From an uncultured Flavobacteriaceae bacterium (GTDB taxonomy: Bacteria > Bacteroidota > Bacteroidia > Flavobacteriales > Flavobacteriaceae): a stretch of 64,000 nucleotides of DNA. The stretch is from positions 372,001-436,000 of the forward strand of contig CAJYAG010000001.1 of the NCBI GenBank assembly GCA_913065125.1, in the 5' to 3' direction. Position 1 is the stretch's first letter; the number at the start of each line of letters is the position of its first letter. Shown in pieces: positions 7,109-15,782 of this stretch. A model generated the notes under the pieces. It ran no database searches. It was not told the DNA's origin and saw nothing but the letters and a program-made list of their open reading frames with translations. A program made the translations under genes and the position numbers.

Positions 7109-8563
7109 ATGAAAAACCTCTACAAGTTACTTCTTTTTTTTTGCCTGTCTTTGACTTTATATAATTGTACTAAAGAAGATGAAATTCCGGCTGATGTAGA
7201 AATCAATGATTTTATTTGGAAAGCAATGAATGCTTATTATTTATATCAAGATCAAATTTCGGATTTAGCAGACAGACGTTTTAACAATCAACCTGAATTA
7301 AATAGCTATTTAAGAGAATTTGCTACACCAAACGAACTTTTTATAAATGTTTTACAAAACCAACCAACTGCTGATAACAAATCTACTTTACGAAACGATT
7401 ATAATTTAATAGCGCCACCAAGTATAAGAACTTCAACAACAAATGGAGTTGAATACGGAATCATTGCCGAACCAGGAAGTGCAGATAAAGTACTTGGATT
7501 TGTACAGTATATTTTACCAGGTTCTAATGCTTCCACAAAAACGATTGCTAGAGGTGATTTTTTCCATGCTGTAGATGATGCTCAATTAACAAGAAGCAAC
7601 TATCGTTCTTTATTAGAAGGAACAAATTCTACATTCGAGTTAAATATGGCAAATTTTGATGGAACAACTGTTACGTCAAACAATACAAAAGTAGCGTTAA
7701 CTAAAATGGCATACACACATACTCCGGTTTTTATGGCTAAAAATTTTTCAAGCGGAGGAAATACTATTGGCTATTTATTGTATAACAACGATTTTTCTAG
7801 CAATTATATCAACGATTTAAATACTACATTTTTACAGTTTAAAAATCAAGGAGTTAATGAGTTGATTTTTGATCTACGCTACAATGTTGGCGGCGGAAGC
7901 TTTGTTAAAAATATCACCCAAATTGCAAGTATGATGACAGGACAATTTACAAGTCAGCCATTCATAAAAAACCGCTGGAACAACAAAGCCCAATCTTGGT
8001 TTGAGCAGCATCAGGCAGATTCTTTAATTACAAAATTTACAAATAAACTAAATGCTTCTACTCCAATTAATAGCTTAGGATTAACAGATGTATACATTAT
8101 TTTAAACGGTAGTTCTTCTTCTGTAGAATTGTTAATCAATAGTTTAAAAGGGTATATAAATGTTCATATTATCAATAGCAATACAACAAACGGAGATAAT
8201 ACTGGCGCTATTACTCTATACAATTCCATTGATTACAATTCAACTGGCAAAAGCACAAATCATACTGTTGCAATACAGCCCATAGTGCTAGAGTTTTTAA
8301 ACACAAATGATGAAACTTATGCAAGTGGTTTTACTCCAGAATTAAGAATTTGTAACCAAGAAAATATTTTAAACTTAGGAAGCTTAGGAGAAACTTCAGA
8401 TCCGCTATTAAATGAAGTAATTAGTTTAATAAACGGATTCCCTCCAAATCCTCCTGCAATGTGCAATCCTAATAATTTTGATTTTTTATACAATTCTGTA
8501 CGCAATCAACAAATTAATGATGTTGGCGTTTTTATAGAACAAGATTTACCGAATACAAACTAA
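7109..8563 (+). CDS. S41-like (C-terminal processing peptidase-like) lipoprotein, probably inactive
   Basis: A 484-residue lipoprotein (lipobox LTLYNC at about 20) with the S41 layout: an N-terminal helical part (INDFIWKAMNAYYLYQDQI), a PDZ-like middle, and the core NELIFDLRYNVGGG. The serine region NGSSSSVELLINSLK at 333-347 matches the family's TASASE block, with S337 as nucleophile. The lysine block, usually GKNVGSITL, here reads GDNTGAITL, so the catalytic Lys is Asp at 363 by this alignment. It may bind peptides without cutting them, or the alignment may be off by a few residues. It is divergent from the sigma operon and overlaps the convergent next gene by 4 bases. Confidence 0.8.
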   Translation: MKNLYKLLLFFCLSLTLYNCTKEDEIPADVEINDFIWKAMNAYYLYQDQISDLADRRFNNQPELNSYLREFATPNELFINVLQNQPTADNKSTLRNDYNLIAPPSIRTSTTNGVEYGIIAEPGSADKVLGFVQYILPGSNASTKTIARGDFFHAVDDAQLTRSNYRSLLEGTNSTFELNMANFDGTTVTSNNTKVALTKMAYTHTPVFMAKNFSSGGNTIGYLLYNNDFSSNYINDLNTTFLQFKNQGVNELIFDLRYNVGGGSFVKNITQIASMMTGQFTSQPFIKNRWNNKAQSWFEQHQADSLITKFTNKLNASTPINSLGLTDVYIILNGSSSSVELLINSLKGYINVHIINSNTTNGDNTGAITLYNSIDYNSTGKSTNHTVAIQPIVLEFLNTNDETYASGFTPELRICNQENILNLGSLGETSDPLLNEVISLINGFPPNPPAMCNPNNFDFLYNSVRNQQINDVGVFIEQDLPNTN

Positions 8564-8958
8564 GTTTTTTTCCGAACTAAAACATGAATACTTCTTGCTC
8601 TAGAAGCAAAGTCATTAGAAAATTTAGTTGGATGATTTGATGAAGGTGGAAATTGCTCTATCCAAATAGTATCTTTATTTACAACCCTTAACAAACCTGG
8701 TATCTTTATTTCTTTACCGGCACGTTCTAAGGTAAAATCTATCCAAAAAGGAGATTGAGAAAAATCTACTTTGTAAGAAACTGACATTCCATATCCCATT
8801 TGAGAAAAATATGCTTTTGCATTCTTAGAAAAACTATATTCTACCTGTAACTCTTTGTCGGTCCATTTTCCTTCTAAATCAATTTCTTTAAACTGAGAAA
8901 AAGCATTGATACAAAACAAGCAAGTTATCAATACAAAAATTTGAGTAATTTTTTTCAT
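8560..8958 (-). CDS. secreted protein of unknown function
   Basis: A 132-residue protein with a signal peptide (MKKITQIFVLITCLFCINAFSQ before cleavage). The mature part is beta-rich: LEGKWTDKELQVEYSFSKNA, then FWIDFTLERAGKEIKIPGLL and IWIEQFPPSSNHPTKFS. The opening GKW and the length resemble small lipocalin-like or DUF2147-like barrels, but I do not recognise the family. It lies 23 bases after the patatin gene on the same strand and may be co-transcribed with it. Its last 4 bases overlap the end of the S41-like gene. Confidence 0.7.
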   Translation of the reverse strand: MKKITQIFVLITCLFCINAFSQFKEIDLEGKWTDKELQVEYSFSKNAKAYFSQMGYGMSVSYKVDFSQSPFWIDFTLERAGKEIKIPGLLRVVNKDTIWIEQFPPSSNHPTKFSNDFASRARSIHVLVRKKT

Positions 8959-8981
8959 TTTTACGATACAATTAATTATAA

Positions 8982-9920
8982 TTATGATTTTGCTTCTAAT
9001 AAATCCGGTCTGTATTCATTCATTAACCCTTCATCTTTAAATTTGGCATATTCAAAACCAGATTGCCACCATTTGGTCATTAACTTTTTATCAAAAATCA
9101 AAGAATTTGTTGTTAATACTGTTGGTGTATAATATAAATTCAACTTCACATTATGTTGTTTTGCTGTTAATTTACCAATGGTAATATTATGTCTTTCTAC
9201 TTGTTCTAACATAAAATCAAAGGTGTCAAACAATAAAGAAAATGGGTTTTTAGATTTGACCCTATTTATTTGTGTGACTTCTGTTTCTAAAATAATAGCA
9301 TCTACTTCTGTTGCTCCACGTAAAATAGCTTCTCTTATTGGAACCAAACAACCAAAACCACCGTCTGCATATTGACAACCATTTTTTTCTAACAAACTCA
9401 TAAACGGAATGTAATTGCAAGAAGCCCAGATCCAATCACAAAAATCATTATAGGTGCATTCTCTTAGCGTTTTATACTCAACCTTATTGGTCGATAAGTT
9501 TGATACTGTAACCACAACTTCAGTTTCATTTTTGATGATTTTTAAAAATACCTCTTCGGTAATATATTTTTTGATTAATTTTCGAAGGTTTTTACTTTCG
9601 CCAAAGGTTTTTCTTCCATTAATTAAATTCCAAACAGTATTTAAGTGATTTATAGCAATTACATTTTCTCCATGTCTTTTTTTAATAATAAATGGATTAT
9701 TGCTAAAAATTGTATGCTGATTTACATCGGTGTAAATGCTTTTAAGCTCTTCTATTTTACCAATTGCTAAATGAGAAACCAATAAACTACCGGTAGAAGT
9801 TCCAATAAAAATATCATAATTTCTTTTATTCTCTTCAATTAAGTATTGTGCAACGCCTCCAGCAAAAGCACCTTTGCTTCCTCCTCCAGAAATAACCAAT
9901 GCTCTTTTATTATAACTCAT
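8982..9920 (-). CDS. patatin-like phospholipase
   Basis: This 312-residue protein has all patatin elements: oxyanion loop GGGSKG near residue 12, the nucleophile elbow GTSTG near 40, and the dyad aspartate in DGG (YADGGFGCLVPI). The family hydrolyses acyl esters of phospholipids or other lipids using a Ser-Asp dyad. No signal peptide or transmembrane helix is seen, so it is probably cytoplasmic or peripheral. The start ALVISGGGSKG close to the N-terminus fits short bacterial patatins. It precedes a small secreted protein on the same strand. The substrate cannot be told. Confidence 0.9.
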   Translation of the reverse strand: MSYNKRALVISGGGSKGAFAGGVAQYLIEENKRNYDIFIGTSTGSLLVSHLAIGKIEELKSIYTDVNQHTIFSNNPFIIKKRHGENVIAINHLNTVWNLINGRKTFGESKNLRKLIKKYITEEVFLKIIKNETEVVVTVSNLSTNKVEYKTLRECTYNDFCDWIWASCNYIPFMSLLEKNGCQYADGGFGCLVPIREAILRGATEVDAIILETEVTQINRVKSKNPFSLLFDTFDFMLEQVERHNITIGKLTAKQHNVKLNLYYTPTVLTTNSLIFDKKLMTKWWQSGFEYAKFKDEGLMNEYRPDLLEAKS

Positions 9921-10011
9921 TAAAACACCACATAAATAGTTGACAAAAATTTCTTGCTAATTTACAATTAAACAAAGCAATATTGTAAATTAGTGGCTTA
10001 AAAATATTAAA

Positions 10012-11052
10012 ATGAAAAAATGTATCCTTTTAGTGTGTCTTACAATTATCAGTTTTTCTTGTAAACAAGAATATGTAGTAAGAAGTTTTGAATCCGTTTC
10101 TATTCAAAAATTTGATATGGACAGCACAAGTATTAGAGCAATCATTGCTGTAAATGCTGATGAACTCTTATTTGCTGGTTCTCGTGGAGATATTGGCCTA
10201 ACTGATGATGGCGGCAAAACCTGGGATATTGAATATTTAAAATATCAAAATTCTATAGTACCACATTTTAGAAGTTTAGCTAAAACAACTTCTGCTGTTT
10301 TTGCGTTATCTGTTGCAAATCCTGCCTTGTTGTATAAAATTTCTGACGGAGAAAAAACAGTAGTTTATAAAGAAGAACACGAAAAAGTATTTTATGATGC
10401 CATGACTTTTTTAGATGATAAGACAGGCATTGCTATTGGAGATCCTATTGATGGTTGTACATCAATTATTATGACAAATGATGGTGGTAATTCTTGGAAA
10501 AAAATTGATTGTGCTAATTTGCCTGAAGTCCAAGAAGGAGAAGCTTCTTTTGCTGCAAGTAATACAAACATTGCTTTTCATAAAAATAACATTTGGGTAG
10601 TAACTGGAGGAACAAAATCGAGAGTTTTAAAATCGGCCGACAAAGGAAAAACTTGGGAAATTATTGAAACTCCGTTTGTGCAAGGAAATGGGCCACAAGG
10701 AATTTATTCTGTAGATTTTTATGATGAAAATAATGGAATAATTGTAGGTGGAGATTTCTCTAAACCGGAAGAAAATAGAGCAAATAAAGCAATTACTGTT
10801 GATGGTGGAAAAACGTGGACTTTAGTTGCAGACGGACAAGCACCTAATTATAAAAGTTGTGTAAAATACATTCCTGGCACAAAAGGAAAAGAAGTAATTG
10901 CTGTTGGAAAAACTGGTGTTTCTTTTTCTAATGATGGCGGAACAACTTGGAAAGATATTAGCAAAGATGGGTATTATACCATTGATTTTGTAGATAAAAA
11001 TACGGCTTGGTTGTCTGGTCATGAGAAAATTGGTAAATTGGTTTTAAAATAA
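10012..11052 (+). CDS. YCF48/BNR-repeat beta-propeller lipoprotein
   Basis: A 346-residue lipoprotein (lipobox SFSC near 17) made of repeated Asp-box blades: LTDDGGKTWDIE, MTNDGGNSWKKID, KSADKGKTWEIIE, ITVDGGKTWTLVA, FSNDGGTTWKDIS. This spacing fits a 6- or 7-bladed propeller as in YCF48/photosystem II assembly-factor-like and BNR proteins. In Bacteroidota such proteins are often annotated as oxidoreductases or glycosidase-like, but I see no catalytic motif. It is probably a binding scaffold in the periplasm or at the outer membrane. The next lipoprotein gene begins 15 bases later. Confidence 0.85.
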   Translation: MKKCILLVCLTIISFSCKQEYVVRSFESVSIQKFDMDSTSIRAIIAVNADELLFAGSRGDIGLTDDGGKTWDIEYLKYQNSIVPHFRSLAKTTSAVFALSVANPALLYKISDGEKTVVYKEEHEKVFYDAMTFLDDKTGIAIGDPIDGCTSIIMTNDGGNSWKKIDCANLPEVQEGEASFAASNTNIAFHKNNIWVVTGGTKSRVLKSADKGKTWEIIETPFVQGNGPQGIYSVDFYDENNGIIVGGDFSKPEENRANKAITVDGGKTWTLVADGQAPNYKSCVKYIPGTKGKEVIAVGKTGVSFSNDGGTTWKDISKDGYYTIDFVDKNTAWLSGHEKIGKLVLK

Positions 11053-11067
11053 TTTCTTTCGTATTAA

Positions 11068-11622
11068 ATGAAACTTTTTTTTACACTTTTCTTGTGCTGT
11101 TTGATTTTTTCTTCGTGTAATGAATCTTCTGCATTAGCAAAAGAATTTTCTTGCTCAAACATTAAATTTTCTGGTGATTTAGAACACAATACAGACATAA
11201 AAAAAACGTTTAGCATTCAGATTCCCAAACATTGGAAAACCAATTTATTTTACAACGATTTGCAATCTTCAATTTATTTTGCCGACACCACCAAACAATT
11301 AACAGAAAGCGTTTTAATAGACATTACACATATTAAAAATGATTATAAATTTGATACTGCTTTTAAAAAATCAATTTCAACAAACGATTCTATTCAACAA
11401 CTTGTAAATAGTAAAAAAGCACAATTTTCTTTTTTAGAGAACAATGCTTTTTACGCTGTTTCTAAAGGTAAAAAAGGCAATTTCCCGTATCAGATAGTAA
11501 ATATATTTATCCATAAAAATTCAATAAATTCTTATCATATCAAAACAGAAATCTATGGAAATGCTCACATCAACGAACGTCTTTGTAAAGCAATTAATTT
11601 GATAAACACCTTAGAATTATAA
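11068..11622 (+). CDS. hypothetical lipoprotein
   Basis: A 184-residue protein with a lipoprotein signal (MKLFFTLFLCCLIFSSC). The mature part has a stretch like the PsbP/MOG1-type fold (FSIQIPKHWKTNLFYNDLQS, then SVLIDITHI), which is common in flavobacterial lipoproteins, but I cannot assign a family firmly. It sits between the YCF48-like gene (15-base gap) and pepT (12-base gap), so the three may form one transcript. No role in peptide metabolism is visible. Confidence 0.65.
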   Translation: MKLFFTLFLCCLIFSSCNESSALAKEFSCSNIKFSGDLEHNTDIKKTFSIQIPKHWKTNLFYNDLQSSIYFADTTKQLTESVLIDITHIKNDYKFDTAFKKSISTNDSIQQLVNSKKAQFSFLENNAFYAVSKGKKGNFPYQIVNIFIHKNSINSYHIKTEIYGNAHINERLCKAINLINTLEL

Positions 11623-11634
11623 CAACATAAGAAG

Positions 11635-12873
11635 ATGAACAGAGAGAAAATGATCAACAGATTTATAAGTTATGTAAAAATAGACACAGAATCTGATCCA
11701 AACAATCCTGCTTTTCCGAGTACTAAAAAACAATGGAATTTAGCCAAAGTACTTGTTAAAGAACTTCAAGAAATTGGAATGTATGATGTTACCTTAGACG
11801 ATAATTGTTACATCATGGCAACTTTGCCAAGCAATATCGATTATAAAGTCCCGACTATTGGGTTTGTTGCACATATTGATACAAGTCCAGATTTTACAGG
11901 CGCAAATATAAATCCGCAGATTCATGAAAATTACAACGGAGAAGACATCGTTTTAAACGAAAAGGAAAACATAGTACTTTCTCCAGATTATTTTGAAGAT
12001 TTATTACAGTACAAAGGTCAGACGATCATTACAACAGACGGAACAACATTGCTTGGTGCAGATGATAAAGCGGGCGTTACAGAAATTGTTTCTGCGATGG
12101 AATATCTGATCAATCATCCAGAAATTAAACACGGTAATATTAGAATTTGTTTTACACCAGATGAAGAAGTTGGCAAAGGCGCCCATTTATTTGATGTCGA
12201 AAAATTTGGTGCAGCATGGGCATATACAATGGACGGAAGTCAAGTTGGAGAATTAGAATACGAAAATTTTAATGCTGCTGGCGCTGTAGTAACTATTGAA
12301 GGGAAAATTGTACATCCAGGGTATGCAAAAGGTAAAATGATCAATTCGATGTTGATTGCAAATGAGTTTATTAGTGCGTTACCAAAAAATGAAATTCCGC
12401 AAGAAACTACGGGTTACGAAGGGTTTTTCCATTTGTACGATATGCACGGAAATGTAGAAAAAACCACCTTAGAATATATTATTAGAGATCATGATATGAA
12501 TTTGTTTTTAAAACGAAAATCAGATTTTGAAAATATAGCAACTGCAATCAATCAAAAATTAGGAAAAGAATTGGTTTCTGTTCAGATAAAAGATCAATAT
12601 TACAATATGAAGGAAAAAGTAGTTCCGGTAATGCATATTGTAGATATTGCCGAAGAAGCGATGCTAGACTTAGGAATAAAACCATTAATTAAAGCAATTC
12701 GTGGCGGAACAGACGGTTCTCAATTATCATTTAAAGGATTGCCTTGTCCAAATATTTTTGCTGGCGGACATAATTTTCATGGTCGTTATGAATATATTCC
12801 AGTAGAATCAATTATAAAAGCAACACAAGTAATTGTTAAGATTGCAGAGAAAGTTGCTGTTCAATTTAAATAA
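11635..12873 (+). CDS. pepT: peptidase T (tripeptide aminopeptidase)
   Basis: A 412-residue M20 metallopeptidase of normal PepT length. Di-zinc ligands and catalytic residues are visible: H80 and D82 in HIDTSPDFTG, D143 in GADDKAG, the pair E177/E178 in TPDEEVGKG, D200 in YTMDG, and a late His in GGHNFHGRYE. It removes N-terminal residues from tripeptides in the cytoplasm. A dimerisation domain lies in the middle (AAGAVVTIEGKIVHPGYAKG). The second in-frame ATG (residue 6) could also start translation. A palindromic repeat pair follows 5 bases after the stop. Confidence 0.95.
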   Translation: MNREKMINRFISYVKIDTESDPNNPAFPSTKKQWNLAKVLVKELQEIGMYDVTLDDNCYIMATLPSNIDYKVPTIGFVAHIDTSPDFTGANINPQIHENYNGEDIVLNEKENIVLSPDYFEDLLQYKGQTIITTDGTTLLGADDKAGVTEIVSAMEYLINHPEIKHGNIRICFTPDEEVGKGAHLFDVEKFGAAWAYTMDGSQVGELEYENFNAAGAVVTIEGKIVHPGYAKGKMINSMLIANEFISALPKNEIPQETTGYEGFFHLYDMHGNVEKTTLEYIIRDHDMNLFLKRKSDFENIATAINQKLGKELVSVQIKDQYYNMKEKVVPVMHIVDIAEEAMLDLGIKPLIKAIRGGTDGSQLSFKGLPCPNIFAGGHNFHGRYEYIPVESIIKATQVIVKIAEKVAVQFK

Positions 12874-12878
12874 AATAT

Positions 12879-12906
12879 AGATCTCTCGACTCCGCTCGAG
12901 ATAACA
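12879..12906. repeat. dispersed palindromic repeat, copy A1
   Basis: This 28-base sequence differs at one position from the copy at 18064-18091 inside the topoisomerase III gene. The core TCTCGA-CTCCGC-TCGAGA forms a 6-base-pair hairpin. Just downstream lies an opposite-facing copy (12915-12953), so the two form an inverted pair in the pepT-lysA gap. Confidence 0.8.
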
Positions 12907-12914
12907 ATCAAAAA

Positions 12915-12953
12915 GTCATTTCGAGTGAAGTGGTACGAAATCGAGAAATCTCA
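12915..12953. repeat. dispersed palindromic repeat, copy A2 (enlarged loop)
   Basis: It begins GTCATTTCGAG and ends TCGAGAAATCTC like copy C at 18586-18612, with about ten extra bases in the loop. It faces the opposite way to copy A1. No coding sequence is seen between pepT and lysA (12874-13100). Confidence 0.7.
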
Positions 12954-13100
12954 CAATAAATTAGTCCCTTTAGGTTTTCAACAACGTTAGAAATAACGAA
13001 ATGAATTAACAGAATAAATTATATTGTTAGATTTTAAAGAACATGAATAGTAGTTTGTAATTATTTTTTACATTTACCAACTTAATTTTAGAATACAGAA

Positions 13101-14309
13101 ATGAATAGCAACTCTTTATTGCAATTAGCAAAAAAATATGGAAGTCCTTTATATGTTTATGACACAGATAAAATTACTTCGCAATACAACAGAATTACCA
13201 ACGCATTTTCTGGGGTTAAAAATGTAAAGATCAATTATGCAGTAAAAGCGCTATCAAATATCAATATTTTAAAAGTATTTAAACAATTAGGTTCTAATTT
13301 AGATACGGTTTCTGTTCAAGAAGTTCAATTAGGTTTGGCAGCTGGCGTATTGCCAGAAAACATCATCTTTACGCCTAACGGCGTTTCTTTAGAAGAGATT
13401 GAAGAAGTTGCTGCTTTGGGCGTTCAAATTAATATTGACAACCTTTCTATTTTAGAATTGTTTGGTCAAAAACATCCAACAATTCCGGTTTGTGTGCGTA
13501 TCAATCCTCATGTGATGGCTGGCGGAAATTCTAAAATTTCTGTTGGGCATATCGATTCTAAATTCGGAATTTCGATGTATCAAGTTCCTTTGATTAAACG
13601 TGTGATGGAAAATACCAATATGCGTATAAACGGAATTCACATGCACACAGGTTCAGATATTTTAGATATCGATACTTTTTTACGCGCAACAGAAATTCTG
13701 TTTGATGTTGCAGCACAATTCAAAAATCTAGATTTTATTGATTTTGGAAGCGGATTTAAAGTGCCTTATAAAGAAGGAGATATTTCTACAGACATCGAGC
13801 AATTAGGAAAACAACTTACAAAAAGATTCAACGATTTTTGTAAAGAATACGGTAAAGAATTAACCTTAATGTTTGAACCAGGAAAGTTTTTGGTGAGCGA
13901 ATCTGGTTATTTTTTAGCCAAAGTAAACGTTATCAAACAAACAACTTCTACAGTTTTTGCGGGAGTTGACAGTGGCTTTAATCATTTAGTAAGACCAATG
14001 ATGTACGATTCTTATCATCATATTACAAACATTTCAAATCCAAAAGGAAGAGAACGCTACTACTCTGTTGTCGGTTATATTTGTGAAACAGATACGTTTG
14101 GAACCAACAGAAGAATTAACGAAATTACAGAAGAAGATGTATTGTGTTTCCACAATGCTGGTGCGTATTGTTTTTCAATGGCTTCTAATTACAATTCTCG
14201 TTTTAAACCTGCCGAAGTAATGGTACACAACGGAAAAGATTATTTGATACGTAAAAGAGAAACTTTTGATGATATTCTAAGAAATCAAGAAACCATAGAC
14301 CTTTCTTAG
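13101..14309 (+). CDS. lysA: diaminopimelate decarboxylase
   Basis: A 402-residue fold-type III PLP enzyme for the last step of lysine synthesis, meso-diaminopimelate to L-lysine plus CO2. Visible elements: PLP lysine K49 in NYAVKALSN, HMHTGSD, the glycine loop GSGFKVPY, EPGKFLVSESG, catalytic Cys C328 in GYICETDTFG, and FHNAGAYCFSMASNYNSR near the end. The length is normal for the family. It stands alone between the repeat pair and a DinB-like gene. The ATG at 13101 matches the usual N-terminus. Confidence 0.95.
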   Translation: MNSNSLLQLAKKYGSPLYVYDTDKITSQYNRITNAFSGVKNVKINYAVKALSNINILKVFKQLGSNLDTVSVQEVQLGLAAGVLPENIIFTPNGVSLEEIEEVAALGVQINIDNLSILELFGQKHPTIPVCVRINPHVMAGGNSKISVGHIDSKFGISMYQVPLIKRVMENTNMRINGIHMHTGSDILDIDTFLRATEILFDVAAQFKNLDFIDFGSGFKVPYKEGDISTDIEQLGKQLTKRFNDFCKEYGKELTLMFEPGKFLVSESGYFLAKVNVIKQTTSTVFAGVDSGFNHLVRPMMYDSYHHITNISNPKGRERYYSVVGYICETDTFGTNRRINEITEEDVLCFHNAGAYCFSMASNYNSRFKPAEVMVHNGKDYLIRKRETFDDILRNQETIDLS

Positions 14310-14442
14310 TTATTTTTGAATTAATTTGATATAGCTTGGTGTAATGACAAAAAAATCTGTTATCTCGAAATAAAACAGGATAAAAACGTAAATACCTACA
14401 TTCAACGAGTTATATATAAGCTGAAATATTAAATTCTTTGTT

Positions 14443-15015
14443 ATGGAAAACTGGACTATACAAATAAAAGAAAATACTCAAAATTTTGTTGAGGCTTTTG
14501 GTAATTTAAGTATCGAACAATTGAATTGGAAACCCAACTCAGAAACTTGGAGTATAGCGCAAAATATTGACCATTTAATTGTAATTAATAAAAGTTATTT
14601 CCCAATAATTGAATCTATTCGAAAAAGGACTTATAAAATTCCGTTTTATGCGAAAGTTGAATTCTTAGTTTCGTTTTTTGGAAGAACTGTTTTAAAAGCG
14701 GTTCAACCAGATAGGAAAAAAAAAATGAAAACGTTTCCAATTTGGGAACCTACTAAAAGTGAAATACCTATTGGGATTCTTGATAGATTCAAAGAACACC
14801 AGTTTCAACTTAATCAATTGATTGAGAACTCTAAAGATTTGATTGAAAAACAAACAATAATCTCTTCACCTGCAAACAAAAGTATTGTTTATAAGTTAGA
14901 ATCGGCATTTGAGATCATTGTTACCCATGAAAAGAGACATTTTGAGCAATCAAAGGAGATTTATTCATTAATGGAGAAACAAGCCAGCTCAGTTTCTAAC
15001 ATTGTAGATACTTAA
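14443..15015 (+). CDS. DinB family protein
   Basis: A 190-residue four-helix-bundle protein of the DinB/DUF664 superfamily. Evidence: LSIEQLNWKPNSETWSIAQN near the N-terminus, the metal-ligand histidine in NIDHLI, and the late pair in VTHEKRHFEQ. Such proteins bind a divalent metal through three histidines. Some transfer thiols (bacillithiol S-transferase type), and the presence of YtxJ elsewhere in the window makes that possible, but the substrate is not shown. The gene is flanked by gaps of about 100-130 bases and is probably monocistronic. Confidence 0.8.
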   Translation: MENWTIQIKENTQNFVEAFGNLSIEQLNWKPNSETWSIAQNIDHLIVINKSYFPIIESIRKRTYKIPFYAKVEFLVSFFGRTVLKAVQPDRKKKMKTFPIWEPTKSEIPIGILDRFKEHQFQLNQLIENSKDLIEKQTIISSPANKSIVYKLESAFEIIVTHEKRHFEQSKEIYSLMEKQASSVSNIVDT

Positions 15016-15059
15016 TTACTTCCGAATCTCCTTGTCCAAAATCCACACGAATTAATTAT

Positions 15060-15079
15060 CTTTCCGCAATGGCGGAAAG
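15060..15079. repeat. hairpin between DinB-like and Crp/Fnr genes
   Basis: CTTTCCGC and GCGGAAAG form a perfect 8-base-pair stem over AATG. No T run follows, so it is not a standard terminator. It could be a leader structure of the regulator gene or a remnant repeat. Confidence 0.4.
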
Positions 15080-15117
15080 TAGATCGCACTCTTGACCGCA
15101 AAAAACCATACACAAAC

Positions 15118-15711
15118 ATGTTGCAACAATTAAAAATGAGTGAATTCTACACATATATTAATAGTATTAGTTCAATAAATGAAGAGGCTTTAAAGGAACT
15201 CCAAAAATGCTTCAAGCCATTACTACTTCGTAAAAATGATTTTTTTGTTCAAGAAGGAGAAAATGCTCAACAAATTGGCTTTCTAAATAAAGGAATCATA
15301 AGAGCCTTTTTCTTAAATCAAGAAGGAAAAGAATATAACAAACAATTTTTTGTTACTCCTTCAATTATTGGTGCCTACTCTTCTCTACTCACCAAACTAC
15401 CAAACAAAATAGCGCAACAAGCATTAACGGATTGTGAAATTCTTGTTGCCAATTTTAACGATATCGAAAAACTGTATGACAAATTTCATGATGTAGAAAG
15501 ATTGGGCAGAAAAATTGCGGAATTTTATTTTTTAGAGAAAGAGCAAAAAGAAATTGAAATGGCGCTACTTGATGCAGACAAAAGGTATTTATTGATGAGA
15601 GAACGCTTTCCTACTATCGAGTTAATTATTCCACAATATCACATCGCTTCTTATTTAAGCATCTCTCCAACTCAATTGAGTAGAATCCGAAGAAAATTGA
15701 AAGAATCCTAA
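15118..15711 (+). CDS. Crp/Fnr family transcriptional regulator
   Basis: A 197-residue regulator. Residues about 15-120 are a cyclic-nucleotide-binding-like barrel (LRKNDFFVQEGENAQQIGFL, then KGIIRAFFLNQEGKEYNKQF). The C-terminus has a winged HTH (IPQYHIASYLSISPTQLSRI). The cAMP-binding RxS motif is absent, as in most Bacteroidota members, so the ligand is unknown. An inner ATG at 15136 (MSEFYTYI) is the likelier start by family comparison. The gene precedes a membrane protein and DUF2147 pair whose promoter carries a 20-base-spaced direct repeat, a candidate binding site. Confidence 0.85.
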   Translation: MLQQLKMSEFYTYINSISSINEEALKELQKCFKPLLLRKNDFFVQEGENAQQIGFLNKGIIRAFFLNQEGKEYNKQFFVTPSIIGAYSSLLTKLPNKIAQQALTDCEILVANFNDIEKLYDKFHDVERLGRKIAEFYFLEKEQKEIEMALLDADKRYLLMRERFPTIELIIPQYHIASYLSISPTQLSRIRRKLKES

Positions 15712-15720
15712 TTTCTTTAC

Positions 15721-15754
15721 ATATGTACATGTTAGAATAAATATGTTCATTTAG
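15721..15754 (+). promoter_or_regulatory. direct-repeat operator candidate upstream of the DUF1772-like gene
   Basis: ATATGTACATGTTAG at 15721-15735 and ATATGTTCATTTAG at 15741-15754 are similar and exactly 20 bases apart, two helical turns. They run into the -7 box at 15752-15759. A regulator dimer or pair could sit here, and the adjacent Crp/Fnr protein is the obvious candidate. This is inference from position. Confidence 0.4.
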
Positions 15755-15759
15755 TTTTG
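15752..15759 (+). promoter_or_regulatory. -7 box of the DUF1772-like/DUF2147 pair
   Basis: TAGTTTTG matches TAnnTTTG and lies 23 bases before the ATG at 15783. Confidence 0.4.
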
Positions 15760-15782
15760 CATCAAATTAAATTGACAACTAT

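Noticed and set aside
14341..14400. Possible palindromic repeat copy (TGTTATCTCGAAAT)
   Set aside because: Only the first arm resembles the element. The second arm and loop do not match, so I could not support it.
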